Shown: positions 9,251 to 19,407, counted from the first letter of the stretch. The stretch is 21,055 bases of DNA from Basidiobolus heterosporus B8920 (GCA_000697455.1 JNET01030517.1:1-21055); one strand, 5' to 3'. Numbers and translations: made by a program. The notes: generated by a model not told the origin, from the sequence alone.

Positions 9251-12200
9251 CTATGGTTTGGTCCGTGCGTAGTTTAAGATATTATACAAATAACTATCGG
9301 GGTGGATCCCTCGTGCAGTCATGTCCTCGATTAATTTTCGTGCTCCATAAAGATCTGCCTTCTTGGCATAGCCACTGATCAGACTAGTATATAGCTTGAC
9401 GTCTGGTGGAATGTGCAGCGCCAGCATCTCCTCGAACAATTGCATTGCGTTGTCCATGTCTGAATCTCGAGAGTAACCATTGATCAACGCGGTATACAGG
9501 CAGACATCTGGCTGGATTCCCCTCGACTTCATCTCGCTAAAGAGCTCGGTTGCTTGGCTCATCTCGGACAGCTTGGCATAGCCATCGATTAGAATTGTGT
9601 AGAGGTTCAAGTCTGGTGTAAGATTCTTCGCAATCATATCACGATAGACTGTCCTGGCACGCTCGGTGTTGCCCTGGGCCATGTATCCCCCGATGACTAC
9701 AGAGTAAGTTCTGACATCAGGCTCTAAGCCGTAAGTAAACATCTCATTCAAAAGTTTGTCTGCACTCTTCATATCCTGAACTTTGGCAAATCCTCGAATC
9801 AACGATGTGTAGATTTGCACGTTTGGCTTCAACTTCCGGGCCAGCATGCTCTGATAAAGTTTCATCGCACGCACCATTTCTAGCCGCAGAGTGCAGGCAT
9901 GAACCAACGCAACGTAAGTGACCTCATTTGGATATAGGCCCTGATCCAACATTTCTTGAAGCAGCTTGAAAACATTCTTCATGTCGGATCGCTTAGCAAA
10001 CCCGTTGATGAGCGTGGTAAATGTATAGACGTTGGGTGAAATGCCTCGCTTCGACATCCCATTGTACAACGCCATCGCCTGCGAGATATCCCCAGTTTGC
10101 ACACAGCCCTGAATCAGGGTACTGAGGGTCGTCACATCCGGTGGGATCTTTTGGGACTCCATACTAGTTAGGATTTCCATGGCACCGGTGATGTCCTTCT
10201 TTCGAATCAGTGCGTTGATTAGCGTGTTGTATGCTTGCAAGTCTGGCGTAAGCCCTTGCTCCTTCATCAGGGTAAAAAGGTTCAAAATCTGATCAACACT
10301 AGCTTGCGTTGAGAGTCCATGGATAAGTGTAGTGTACAAGATCAAGTCTGGTTTATCCCCGGCAGAGAACACTTTCTCGTACAACGCCAAAGCCTCCGGA
10401 ATCTCGGAATTCTGAAGGTACGCTTTGATCATGACTGTGTAGGCTACCGTGTCCAGGCGGATGTTCTTCTCTTGGATGGTGCGAAACACCTGCAAAGCTT
10501 CCTGAAACAACGACTGCTTCAGGTAGCCATGGAGCATGTTGGTATAGATAACTGTGTTGGGTTGAACTCCCTGGGTTTGCATTTGTTCGTAGATTTCGAT
10601 CGCCTTATCCACCTTCTTCTGCTTCATGTAAGCTTCTATGACTGTGGAATATGTTACAACATCGGGCTGGATCTTATGCTCAAGCATCTTTTGGTAAGTG
10701 CTCAGTCCTCGGTCCAACTCTCCGAACCGGATGAACGAATGAATCTGCGACGTAAAGAATTTGGCGTCTGGGGAGATTCCTCGTCTCTCCATGTCCCGAC
10801 AAAGCTGCGAAATCTCCTCCGAGTTCCTGGCTTTGGCGAATCCATTCAAGAGAATGGTGTAAGTAACAACGGTGGGTACTAACTCACGTTCCAGCATCTC
10901 TGAAAAAAGCCTCTTGGCCTTGTCCATGTTTGAACCTTTTACCCAGCCATGAATGAGAATGTTATAGGTCAAAAGGCTCGGCTTGGTATCACGCGAGGCC
11001 ATGGTTGCAACTAAGGCCTCGGCTTCAGCCATTCTTGACCGGTTCACTAGCGCATTCAGAAGATGGTGACAGCTCCCACGGTTTGGCTGGATTTTGTTCG
11101 CAACCATGGACTCATAGACTTTCAACGCCGATCCCATGTTGGGCTGTCTAACATGAGCATTGAGCAGAGCATTGTAGGCAATGGTCCGCACCCGATTTTC
11201 ATAAGATCTGGATCGTTTCATGTAAGACTCCACCAGCGGCGAAGAGATCGGGAGATTGGAAAAAATGCTGGTGAGAATAGACGAAGTGTGAATATTCGGG
11301 GTGATGTTGTGTGCAACCATTTGATCGAATATCGCAAGTGCTTCGTTTTCACACGACACCTTGGCTAGAGAGCTCATTAGAAGATTGTAGGTATGGATAC
11401 TTAAGGGTGGATGGTCAACTTGCAATCTCTCGAACAACTGTTTTGCTTTTGCAAGCTCTGAAGTTTGGCAATAGCCCGTTATTAAAAGGTTCCGAATATC
11501 AAAGCTTAAAGGAACGTGATGATTCGAGAGTTCAGTATGAATCGTGGTTAACCATTGTGAGCTCCTCTGGTTGATGCATTGGGTCAACAAGAGGTGATAA
11601 ACAGTGGCATCAGGGTGAATCCCGTGCTTGAGCATGGTCTTATAAAGTCCGAACGCCTCACTGAGGCTTTCTTTCCCGAACAACTGGATTAGTCGTTTGT
11701 ACCCACCAGGCTCCAACTTAAAGCCTTGTATTTCCATCTCAAGAAACTTTTCTTTCGCTTCCTTGAACAACCCATTTTTTCCATAAAATTCTATTAGTGT
11801 GATATAGTCCTCCGCTTCTTGCAGTTCCAAGTGGGATTTCTTTAGAAAGGTCCGGACTCCAGTCACTAGTGTACAGCCAACCTCCGGACTGAGGTTTTCG
11901 CTGTTGACAACCTTCAATAGGTTTGTGAATTCCTGAGTGAAGGGCGACTTGGTTTCTTTAGTGGTAACTAAAGCAAGAAGCGTTTTGAGAGCATTCTGCC
12001 AAGCTTGAGAGTGTTTTTGAGTCAGGAAGTAGGTTGGGTTGGCTTCAGGACTTTGCGTGGTAGAAAGAATCGTGGAACTGGAGTCTTGCAAGGAGGGGCC
12101 TTTTTGCCTTTGTGAGTCAATAGAGGTACAGATTTCCTCCTTGTTTGGTTGAGTGGCAAGTAAACGAACTTCAAGCCGACGTCGAGAAAAAGGTGGGGGA

Positions 12201-12286
12201 TAACGACGCAGCTTAAACAGTATCCCCTTAGGTCGGCACTGTCGGCACACCACAATGTTTACGAAATTCAGCTGAGTCATAAACAT
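9251..12286 (-). CDS. Large P-class pentatricopeptide-repeat protein, about 24 repeats
   Basis: Predicted mitochondrial RNA-binding protein of 1011 residues from ATG 12286. The frame stays open to 12493 with in-frame ATGs at 12484 and 12463. A TATA box at 12504-12512 would put transcription start close to those, and from 12286 the N-terminus is basic with no acidic residue for about 38 positions (MFMTQLNFVNIVVCRQCRPKG), a typical presequence. ATG 12280 is also possible. From about residue 158 to the end there are about 24 tandem 35-residue PPR motifs with almost no interruption, plus a final half motif. The first eight are less canonical; motifs 9-24 are textbook (VVTYTILLNGFAK, LQAYNTLINALIR, LNLYTILIDGYAK). 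Code pairs of motifs 9-24 are NT TD TD SN TD TD TD ND SN TN VN TD SD TD TD TD. No DYW, SMR or nuclease domain is present. The gene is intronless. Confidence 0.94.
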   Translation of the reverse strand: MFMTQLNFVNIVVCRQCRPKGILFKLRRYPPPFSRRRLEVRLLATQPNKEEICTSIDSQRQKGPSLQDSSSTILSTTQSPEANPTYFLTQKHSQAWQNALKTLLALVTTKETKSPFTQEFTNLLKVVNSENLSPEVGCTLVTGVRTFLKKSHLELQEAEDYITLIEFYGKNGLFKEAKEKFLEMEIQGFKLEPGGYKRLIQLFGKESLSEAFGLYKTMLKHGIHPDATVYHLLLTQCINQRSSQWLTTIHTELSNHHVPLSFDIRNLLITGYCQTSELAKAKQLFERLQVDHPPLSIHTYNLLMSSLAKVSCENEALAIFDQMVAHNITPNIHTSSILTSIFSNLPISSPLVESYMKRSRSYENRVRTIAYNALLNAHVRQPNMGSALKVYESMVANKIQPNRGSCHHLLNALVNRSRMAEAEALVATMASRDTKPSLLTYNILIHGWVKGSNMDKAKRLFSEMLERELVPTVVTYTILLNGFAKARNSEEISQLCRDMERRGISPDAKFFTSQIHSFIRFGELDRGLSTYQKMLEHKIQPDVVTYSTVIEAYMKQKKVDKAIEIYEQMQTQGVQPNTVIYTNMLHGYLKQSLFQEALQVFRTIQEKNIRLDTVAYTVMIKAYLQNSEIPEALALYEKVFSAGDKPDLILYTTLIHGLSTQASVDQILNLFTLMKEQGLTPDLQAYNTLINALIRKKDITGAMEILTSMESQKIPPDVTTLSTLIQGCVQTGDISQAMALYNGMSKRGISPNVYTFTTLINGFAKRSDMKNVFKLLQEMLDQGLYPNEVTYVALVHACTLRLEMVRAMKLYQSMLARKLKPNVQIYTSLIRGFAKVQDMKSADKLLNEMFTYGLEPDVRTYSVVIGGYMAQGNTERARTVYRDMIAKNLTPDLNLYTILIDGYAKLSEMSQATELFSEMKSRGIQPDVCLYTALINGYSRDSDMDNAMQLFEEMLALHIPPDVKLYTSLISGYAKKADLYGARKLIEDMTARGIHPDSYLYNILNYARTKP

Positions 12287-12503
12287 AGAGTGGCAGACGT
12301 ACTTTGGTTCCGAAATGTTAGACCAAAAGGGGCGGGGTGGGGGAGGAGCACCTTTGTTATTGAAAAAATTGGCCAAGCGCGAATATACAAAAGTTTGACT
12401 TAAATTCGTTGATTTTGAAGTTACCTGGATAATGATATTTATCGAAGGGGATTCCGAATGCATGCTCGGTAGTAAGTCCCTCATCGTCCTCAAAACTACC
12501 CAT

Positions 12504-12512
12504 CTATTTATA
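12504..12512 (-). promoter_or_regulatory. TATA box of the large PPR gene
   Basis: TATAAATAG on the minus strand, 20 bases above the first in-frame ATG (12484) and about 218 bases above the preferred start. This suggests a leader of roughly 200 bases if transcription starts about 30 bases downstream. Confidence 0.45.
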
Positions 12513-12620
12513 CCACCGGTATTGATGATGGATTTGGTAAGAGCTATTGGGAAATTACCCTAGTAACACAGCGTTTTGGTGAAATCAGTGTGTGGCCAGT
12601 GTTGCATGGACTTCTCTAGC

Positions 12621-12626
12621 TTTATT
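12621..12626 (-). terminator. Polyadenylation signal of the RTF2 gene
   Basis: AATAAA on the minus strand, about 80 bases after the RTF2 stop codon at 12706. Confidence 0.4.
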
Positions 12627-12705
12627 ATTGAAATTGGAAAGTACTATACACACACATAGAGCAGAAATACAAATACAAAAAAGCCTTTAGGAAAAACAGA
12701 ATCAC

Positions 12706-13563
12706 TCAAGCTGCATAACGAGTGTATGTTCCGTGGAAGAACATGTTGTTCACCTTGGTTTTGCCTTTCTCTGAGTCTTTTGCGAAAATCGATTGAACAT
12801 TCTCGGATAATTGTACCTTCGGTGCTGCATACTTTTCAAGAATAGCACTGGCCTCAGACACAGTAGGTGGTGCCAACGGGGGCACCAAAGTAGGCTTACT
12901 TTTGTGCTTTTTAGACTTCTTCCGCTCTTCTTTGGCGTCTTCACCATTTGTCGAGTCTCGCTTTTTTTTCTCCTTTTTCTTTTCTTTCTTGACTTTTTTG
13001 CGCGTTTCCAGCAACACCAGTTGGCGTTCTAGATCCTCTCCTTTGGGATTAAGTGTCAGAATATCCTCGGTAGTATACGCTTTGTTGCACACAAGACAGT
13101 TTGAGGAAGGTACTTCTTTGAGCGCTTGCTCGGATAATACACAACCACAAGTAAGTAAATAGCAAAACTTGTGCTTCCCATTCATTTCTTTCATGGTAAT
13201 AGGGCATACAAATTTCGAAGGTAAAGTTCGATCGAACTGTGCCATACTACTTGCTTGAGTGCCTTTAAACGTGGGATTTGGTGTTAGTTTCAGCAAGGTC
13301 ACGTCTTTCAGACTTTTTATATGCGGACAGATCTTGTCGGCGTCCCCATACGAGGTTGGATCTAGGACGTATTCAAGGATAGCTTCTTTGTTGTATAGCT
13401 TACCTAGAAGGCAACTGACTATTGGTACCTCTAGGAGATTTTTTGAAAGCGCACAGTAAAACCATTCGCTTATTGTTTTGGACGATTCATCTGTTCTTTC
13501 AGCCTTCTGCTTTTGACGAACTAACTCGATACGTTTAGGAATTGAACCACCGTCTCCACCCAT
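12706..13563 (-). CDS. RTF2: Replication termination factor 2 (RTF2 family)
   Basis: RTF2 proteins act in the nucleus at stalled replication forks and in mRNA splicing; fission yeast Rtf2 stabilises forks paused at RTS1. This 285-residue, intronless protein begins with the family signature MGGDGGSIPKR. A first RING-like region (about 34-65: WFYCALSKNLLEVPIVSC, then LGKLYNKEAILEYVL) is followed by the C2HC2-type domain with C120-PIT-KEMNGKHKF, C139-G-C141, SEQALKE and C156-x2-C159. A lysine-rich linker (about 188-225) looks like a nuclear localisation signal. The C-terminus carries the conserved ENVQSIFA and the end FFHGTYTRYAA. Length and domain order are normal for the family. ATG 13563 is the only sensible start. 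The gene is in tandem with NOL11, 309 bases downstream of that gene's stop. Confidence 0.95.
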   Translation of the reverse strand: MGGDGGSIPKRIELVRQKQKAERTDESSKTISEWFYCALSKNLLEVPIVSCLLGKLYNKEAILEYVLDPTSYGDADKICPHIKSLKDVTLLKLTPNPTFKGTQASSMAQFDRTLPSKFVCPITMKEMNGKHKFCYLLTCGCVLSEQALKEVPSSNCLVCNKAYTTEDILTLNPKGEDLERQLVLLETRKKVKKEKKKEKKKRDSTNGEDAKEERKKSKKHKSKPTLVPPLAPPTVSEASAILEKYAAPKVQLSENVQSIFAKDSEKGKTKVNNMFFHGTYTRYAA

Positions 13564-13872
13564 ATTACTAAAGAACTAGTTCAAAGGGGATGAGGAAAAC
13601 AAGTTGTGCTCAATCGATCCCACCCCCTATTTAAATCAACCATTTGATGAGGCGTAGTTATTTTTTGCACATCCATCAGAGATTGGCCTAATTTCCCATC
13701 TATCAAATATCTACAATGGGACAATGAATTATTTGCATTAATGATAGTGTTTACTAATTCTTTAGAAGGGGAAATATCTATATCATACATAACAAGTGAG
13801 AGAAGATAAATGTAACGCAGGTGAAAGATGGAGAGGGGATGGTAATTAGAAGAGGTATAGAGAAGTGGTTGT
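13564..13872. other. Spacer between NOL11 and RTF2
   Basis: It contains the RTF2 promoter and the NOL11 3' untranslated region. I see no other feature. Confidence 0.5.
13627..13635 (-). promoter_or_regulatory. TATA-like element of the RTF2 gene
   Basis: TTTAAATAG on the minus strand, about 64 bases above ATG 13563, similar in spacing to the TATA box of the MTHFR gene. Confidence 0.35.
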
Positions 13873-16750
13873 TTACAAATGAACGACCTCAACGCCATAA
13901 GGCAATACTTGATCGGGCTCCCATTTGCTTCTTCTCTTCTTGGCCTTGCCCCCATGACGAGCTTGTTTCTCCCAGAATGGCATCAAGAGCTCCTTGTATC
14001 TCTTGTCGAATTCGTACAAGAGGCCACGCATCTCTTCCATCTCCTCCGAAATACGGATCTCGTTAGCCACGTGCTCGGTCAAGGTCTCGATGAAGGGATG
14101 AAGGCTGGGAGAAAGGATTAGTGTGGTGAAGTGAGAATCGAACAAGAGACTGGCATAGTCTATGATAGTATCGTAGAGGGGAAGGTTTAATGCCTTTCTC
14201 TTGAATCTGGAAGATCTGCTATGCTGAGCAGCGCATCCACCAATTTGGTTCCACTCCTCAATCCATTGAGACAGAACCTTCATTACAGCCGCGACTTCTT
14301 GGACGGTGAGCTTTCTCAATGAGTTTTGCATGAAGATGTCATTTCGAGGTGCAGAGATGACAAGAGAAAGCAGGCGGACAGCGTTAGAATCACGTGGGAT
14401 TTCTGGGACTTCAGATTCATCCTCTGCAGATGAGAGAATCTCCTGAAGCTGATCTTTGATCAGTGCGACCGAATCGTCTTCTGGAATATCATGAAGATGT
14501 GTGAGAGCAAGCTCGATGAGATCCCAAGCCTTTCTCTCCACCAATGCCGTGAGAATACCTCCCTCAACACAGCTGGACGAGATCAGCTCATTACGAAGGA
14601 GAAATTCGATAACTTCGGTAGGGAAGAAGCGCTTGTCAGCCTTGCCATTGGGGAGTTTGCCAAAGAATCGATTGCAGAGAGCAAGGATGAAGTTATGAGA
14701 AAATTCTGGAAGCTTGCTTTCTGCCTCAACCCTGGCTGCCAGCTTAGCTGCTTTTCTGGCACTCTTTCTCTTAATCTTGTTAGCTAACCAGGCGACTCTT
14801 TGACGGAGTTTCTTGGCTTTAAGCTCTTCCTCAGTTTTGGCTTCGGATCCATCGCCAGTTACTTTGCTGGACTTGGCTTCGTCTTTCTTGACATCGTCCT
14901 TATCGAGGGTGTTTGGTTCAGCATCGTCGTCACTTGATTCATCATCATCGTCGTCGTCGTCATCATTCTTGTCTTCTTCGCTGTCCGCGGGGATCGCTTC
15001 GTTCTCAAGTTGATCATCTTCTTCTTCACTCTCTGATTCTTCACTGCTACTATCCTCGGTCTTCTTTGCAAGAGGAGTAGGATTTTCACGGATCTTGGCT
15101 TCTTGATTAAGCTGCTTCTTGAGGTCTGCTGCTCTTTTCTTCTCTTCCTCTTCAACATGCTTCATGAATATCTGAGTAAACTCCTCAGGATTTGTTTTTG
15201 GGTCATTTAATTTATCCAAAAGCTCTCTCTCAGCTTGTTGTGCTGAAGCAAAAGCATCGGTCCAAGCTTTAATTTGATCGGCAGAACGACCTCTCAAGAT
15301 ACTCATGACATTACCGACTCCTTCAATTCCGTTTCTACTCTGAATAATGGCGCTACCATCACTTTCCAAAGGAGATAGATACTTATCTGACTCTTTCATT
15401 CTGTTCATAGCAGCCATCAAGGAGATAGGAGGGCAATATAACTCACAAAGGTAGACAATAGTCTTCACTGCCAACTTACCGAGTCTGAGAGACATTGAGA
15501 TGATCAAACGAGATGAACCTAGAGAAGAGATTTGGTATGATGTCTCAGCATTCTTGGGAATTTCGGTTTCGCTCATTCCAGCATCTCCCAATGAAAGATC
15601 AATTACTCGCTCAGTCTGTAGGGTACCGTATTTACCATCCCATAGAGTAATTACATGCTCGGTTTTGTTGGTCTTACTGTTTTTCCTGGAGCCTATCATG
15701 GCAAGATAATTTTCTTGTGCTCCGGTAACGGCGATTGGGAATCTGTTGACCGAATTGTCCTTGTTAGCACCTTTCTTTGGCGTTTTGGGCTTTTCAATGG
15801 CAGTTGAAAATCCTTCCAAAGGAAGAGCTAGTTGCTCTGATAGGGTGACTTTGTTCCCATCCAATCGAAGATTAAATATTTTCCATGTGCCATCAGCTGA
15901 TAAACAACTGAATTTTCCAGTGGAGCCTTCGAAACTAAAGGCAACTGGAGTAGCATCAGTCTTGATTTCAGTTTGTCCAAATAGCTCGACATTTGGTGAA
16001 TCATCTCTGATTGTAAAAATGTTCAAGTTATGCCCGTAGGGGCTTGAAGATACGGTTAACAAGATAGTCTGGGCAATTGATGAGAGTGTGTGTGAAATCC
16101 AAGTGGATGAAGAGTCGAAAACAGTGGACCAAAGGGATTTGCTCTCGATACTCTGTTGGGTTTTGAATAGCTGAACAGTCTTCTTCAGGTCGTCGGTAAC
16201 CAAAGCGATCGAACCGTCAGTATTTACAAGTATAATATGAGAGGGAAGCAAAGGCGATGTTTCCAGAGAGAAGATTTTTTGGTCGAATGTATGGGTTAAC
16301 TTACGGGATAAGCCTTGCTCATGCTCTTCTTGAGGCTTGTCGTCCCAACGCCACACAACCTTTCCTTCGAGTTTGGCTGAAATATCTGAGCCACCAGCTA
16401 TAACTGCGTAAATGTAGTTTCCCTTAGACTTTGCTGAACAGGCAAACATCAAGCCAGGAGGGGTAGACCAGGATCTAGTACATTTTTGGTCAGCAGCCTG
16501 AAAAAAGGTCAGTTATTTCTCTGGATGACAGAAGTAAGATTTCAAGACCTACATTATATTTGTGAATGCCTTCCCCTTGTACGGTTAAAACAACCGTTTC
16601 ACTATCGCTGATAGTATTCGAGTCGCTTGCGTTAGAGGAAAGAATAGGATCTACCCCAGAACAGAAAACAGCTAGACCACCATCAGTCACGGAGGTGGTT
16701 GTAGTGAATTGGGCAAGAGGGTAAGGTTCGTCCAAATTGGCGTTGTTCAT
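13873..16750 (-). CDS. NOL11: NOL11-like ribosome-biogenesis (t-UTP) protein, 2 exons
   Basis: NOL11 proteins are nucleolar components of the t-UTP/SSU processome needed for rDNA transcription and early pre-rRNA cleavage. Exon 1 is 16750-16553 and exon 2 is 16497-13873. The 55-base intron (GTAGGT...TTTTTTCAG) falls in phase 0 and joins HKYN to AADQKCTRSWSTPPG, giving 940 residues. ATG 16750 was chosen because nothing upstream in frame starts with ATG. The N-terminal half is a divergent beta-propeller-like region (SWSTPPG, VWRWDDKP, ITLWDGKYGTLQTERVI). The C-terminal region matches NOL11: LYDTIIDYASLLFDSHFTTL, then the end VLPYGVEVVHL, compared with GLYSIEVLEL in human. Between them (about residues 540-600) sits a long Asp/Glu/Ser tract followed by a lysine- and alanine-rich helix. 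The protein is about 220 residues longer than human NOL11, mostly from this insertion. The assignment rests on the C-terminus and overall architecture. Confidence 0.82.
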
Positions 16751-17487
16751 ACTTTCCACGTATTCAAATGTTGTCGTGTTCTACAGTTCTGTCAAACAAA
16801 AAATCTAGATATTCAAGTCTAATAGTAAGGGAAAAGAAAGAATATACTAGGTGTGGTTTCAAAGGACACTTTCTAAAAGGTTGAATATTATTGACACTAT
16901 CTTGGAAAAGGATAGTTCTTTACAACGCTCTAGGAAAAAAACCCAAGTCGACCATTCAAATCAATTTGTTTTTATCATGAAAAAAAGAAAAAAAACACCC
17001 AGACAAATTTTGTAGGATTTTTTTTCGATTTAACTCGCTTCAAATATTTGCATTCATTTTATGATCATTTTGTATCATTTGCCCTGACTGGAATTTAGGG
17101 ATAATTCAAGAGATAAGCACAAGGCATGATGTTGAATTGGTTACCAGTTTCGAGTGTATAAATCCATATCGAGTGCATTTATTCAGGTTTTAAATCTAAT
17201 CGAGAATAATCCACGCATTCAGCCTAGTGTTCACATGATTCAATTCAAATTAAACGTGGATTTATTAGCAAGTGATTTAGTTGCCCACAAAGCATTCATA
17301 GTCCGAATCATCAAGTAAGTGATTTATATGTAAAGAATAGTGTCCATTGTCCAGAGTGATATTGATAAGAGTGTCCGTAAGAATCATTCAAAGAGAGCCC
17401 GTGAAAGTATTAACGACTTGAAGAAGATCCATGATGAAATGAAGGGGTGAATAGAGCTAAAGAGACTGCACAAACCATCAAGTCATT
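16751..17487. other. Spacer between MTHFR and NOL11
   Basis: AT-rich, with A and T runs around 16975-17025. It should hold the NOL11 promoter and the MTHFR 3' untranslated region. No gene, RNA or tandem array is seen. Confidence 0.5.
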
Positions 17488-19319
17488 TTAACGAACATAC
17501 GCGGTCCCGTTCAAGTCATCCAAGAAAATTTTGAAGATGGCATCGGGGTCTTGGTAATCGTTGTGAACAACATTGACCAAGTACCAATCGTTGATAATAG
17601 TCTCGATACACTTGCGAGTGGGCTCTTCAGGCTCGTATACCTTCGCCCATTCGGCCCATAGTTCGTAGGCTTCGTCCTTCCAAACAGTGAAGCTATAGGC
17701 CTCAACAATGGTAGGCTGTACAATTTGCTTACCTGGGAAAATGCCCCAGGTAACTGCATTGGGTTCATCAGATTGAGTGTTAGTATGCAAATCACCTTGT
17801 TTGTTGATGGCATAATATGTAATGTATGGATCTTGATTGATCTTTTCTACAAGCTTGTCCAAAGCCTGTGGAGACACAAAAAATTCCAAATAAGCTTTTT
17901 GATACACGTATCCGTTCTTGGGGCCCCAGCCGTGAATCTTGTGGGATGATTTGACTCCATCAACAGCAGGCTGACTGTTAATCGTGAGATAGCCAGCTCG
18001 GTTGATATTTACCAGCTTCTCAGTGATAGCATCAGATTCGGGCATCAGTGGCTGATCACTCCAAGGAAGAGCAGTGATGTTTCCGCTGCAGTAGTCCGCG
18101 AAAATCTGGCAGATTTCTTCAAGGTTCTGTGGGGATTTCCATAGTTGCTTGGCCTCTTTCATCGATTGTTTCAATGAGACACCATGGACACCTAGATCAC
18201 CATACGCCGGAGACCGAGAATCTCCCCACCGCCCGTTCGGAAAGTCGTCCCAATTGTCTGTACGAGCAATGTAGCTCTTGACTCGATTTCTCCAGAAGAT
18301 GGGTCGAACATTTTCGTTGACACGCTTCTTAGAAAGAGATGGATTCCAAGGAAGAGGCCTGACATCCTCTTGTGCCGGAACAAAGTTCAATCCTTCTAGG
18401 ACTAAACGTGTAGATCTCTCTAGGTTCAGGGTGTAGAAATGGAATCCTAAAATCCCATCCTCCTGCATTCTACGGACCATGTCGATTGCCAACTTTACTC
18501 CATAATCCTTGACTGCTTGGTCATCCTCCTTGATGGGTTCTAAGGCCTCGAGGATCGCCTGTGGAACGAATGTTTTACATAACGAAGTCATGCGTTTGAA
18601 GCCGTTGTAATTTTGGATCGGGAGTATACCGGGTAGGATTGGGCAAGTGATGCCAAGATCGCGGCACTTTTTTACCCAGTCTAGAAAGAGCTCAACATCG
18701 TAAAATAACTGAGTCACGATATAGTCAGCACCAGCATCAATCTTTTCTTTGAGGAACTGAAGGTCTTGCTGAACACTAGGTGCGTCCAAGTGACCTTCAG
18801 GGTAACCAGCAACTGATATACAGAAGTAATCACCATACTGTTGGCGAATATATCTCACCAAATCGACAGCATTGGAGAAGCCCGACTCGCAAGCAGTCCA
18901 AACTTCTTGCCCACGTGGGGGATCTCCTCTCAAAGCCAGAATATTTTGAATTCCATATTCCTTGGCCTTCTCCAGGGCAAAATCTATCTGCTCTTTAGGC
19001 ATATTTGTACACGTCAAGTGCATTGTTGTTTCTAAACCATAGACACTTTGCGCGGTGGAGCACAATTCAAGAGTGAGGTCAGAAGTAGATCCACCAGCAC
19101 CCCAGGTAACATCGATAAATGTAGGCCCGAGATTGTACATACGCTCCATGCGGTCATACAGGTTATTGATGCCCTACAAGTCCAAGGGATTTAGACTCGG
19201 AAGTATGTAAGAAAAAACGAGAGAAATTGTACCTGTTGGGTCTTCGGTGGGAAATACTCGAAAGACCAAAAGGGCTTGTTTTCTACAGTCGCCTGTTCGA
19301 TTTTGTGGATCACCTTCAT
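17488..19319 (-). CDS. MET13: Methylenetetrahydrofolate reductase (2 exons)
   Basis: Cytosolic flavoenzyme that reduces 5,10-methylene-THF to 5-methyl-THF for methionine synthesis. Exon 1 is 19319-19233 and exon 2 is 19173-17488. The 59-base intron (GTACAA...CTTGTAG) is in phase 0, giving 590 residues. The start MKVIHKIEQA is directly followed by the catalytic-domain opening FEYFPPK (20-26), in which E21 corresponds to the catalytic glutamate. Further landmarks are DVTWGAGGSTSD (50-61), HLTCTN (81-86), ALRGDPPRG (109-117), AGYPEGH (151-157) and TQLFYD. After a linker (about 290-340) the eukaryotic S-adenosylmethionine-binding regulatory domain follows (WSDQPLMPESD, INRAGYLTINSQPAV, GWGPKNGYVYQKAY) to the end. 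All landmarks are present. It could be the yeast MET12 or MET13 counterpart; length and sequence feel closer to MET13. Confidence 0.95.
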
Positions 19320-19386
19320 GATTTGAGAACTTAGCAGAGGGGCACGAACGAGCCAAATTGTAGGCAAACTAGAGGACAGCGAGCGG

Positions 19387-19393
19387 TTATATA
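19387..19393 (-). promoter_or_regulatory. TATA box of the MTHFR gene
   Basis: TATATAA on the minus strand, about 68 bases above ATG 19319. Confidence 0.45.
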
Positions 19394-19400
19394 TTAACTA

Positions 19401-19407
19401 TGACTCA
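19401..19407 (-). promoter_or_regulatory. Gcn4/AP-1-type site upstream of MTHFR
   Basis: A perfect TGASTCA heptamer (TGAGTCA on the minus strand, TGACTCA on plus) lies 7 bases above the TATA box and about 82 bases above the MTHFR ATG. In fungi this is the binding sequence of Gcn4/CPC1 bZIP activators of amino-acid biosynthesis, which suits a methionine-pathway gene. Confidence 0.45.

Larger units (their letters stand above)
12287..12705. other. Leader and promoter of the large PPR gene, then the RTF2 3' flank
   Basis: The part nearest the PPR gene is an open in-frame leader that includes CAG/GTAACT, a possible splice donor near 12424, and a proline run. Beyond the TATA box the sequence belongs to the RTF2 3' flank. 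No other gene is seen. Confidence 0.5.

Noticed and set aside
10319-10882. 187-codon plus-strand open frame
   Set aside because: Antisense to well-formed PPR repeats; no independent support.
13581-13955. 124-codon minus-strand frame overlapping the NOL11 3' end
   Set aside because: It overlaps the conserved NOL11 C-terminus in another frame and lies in the RTF2 promoter.
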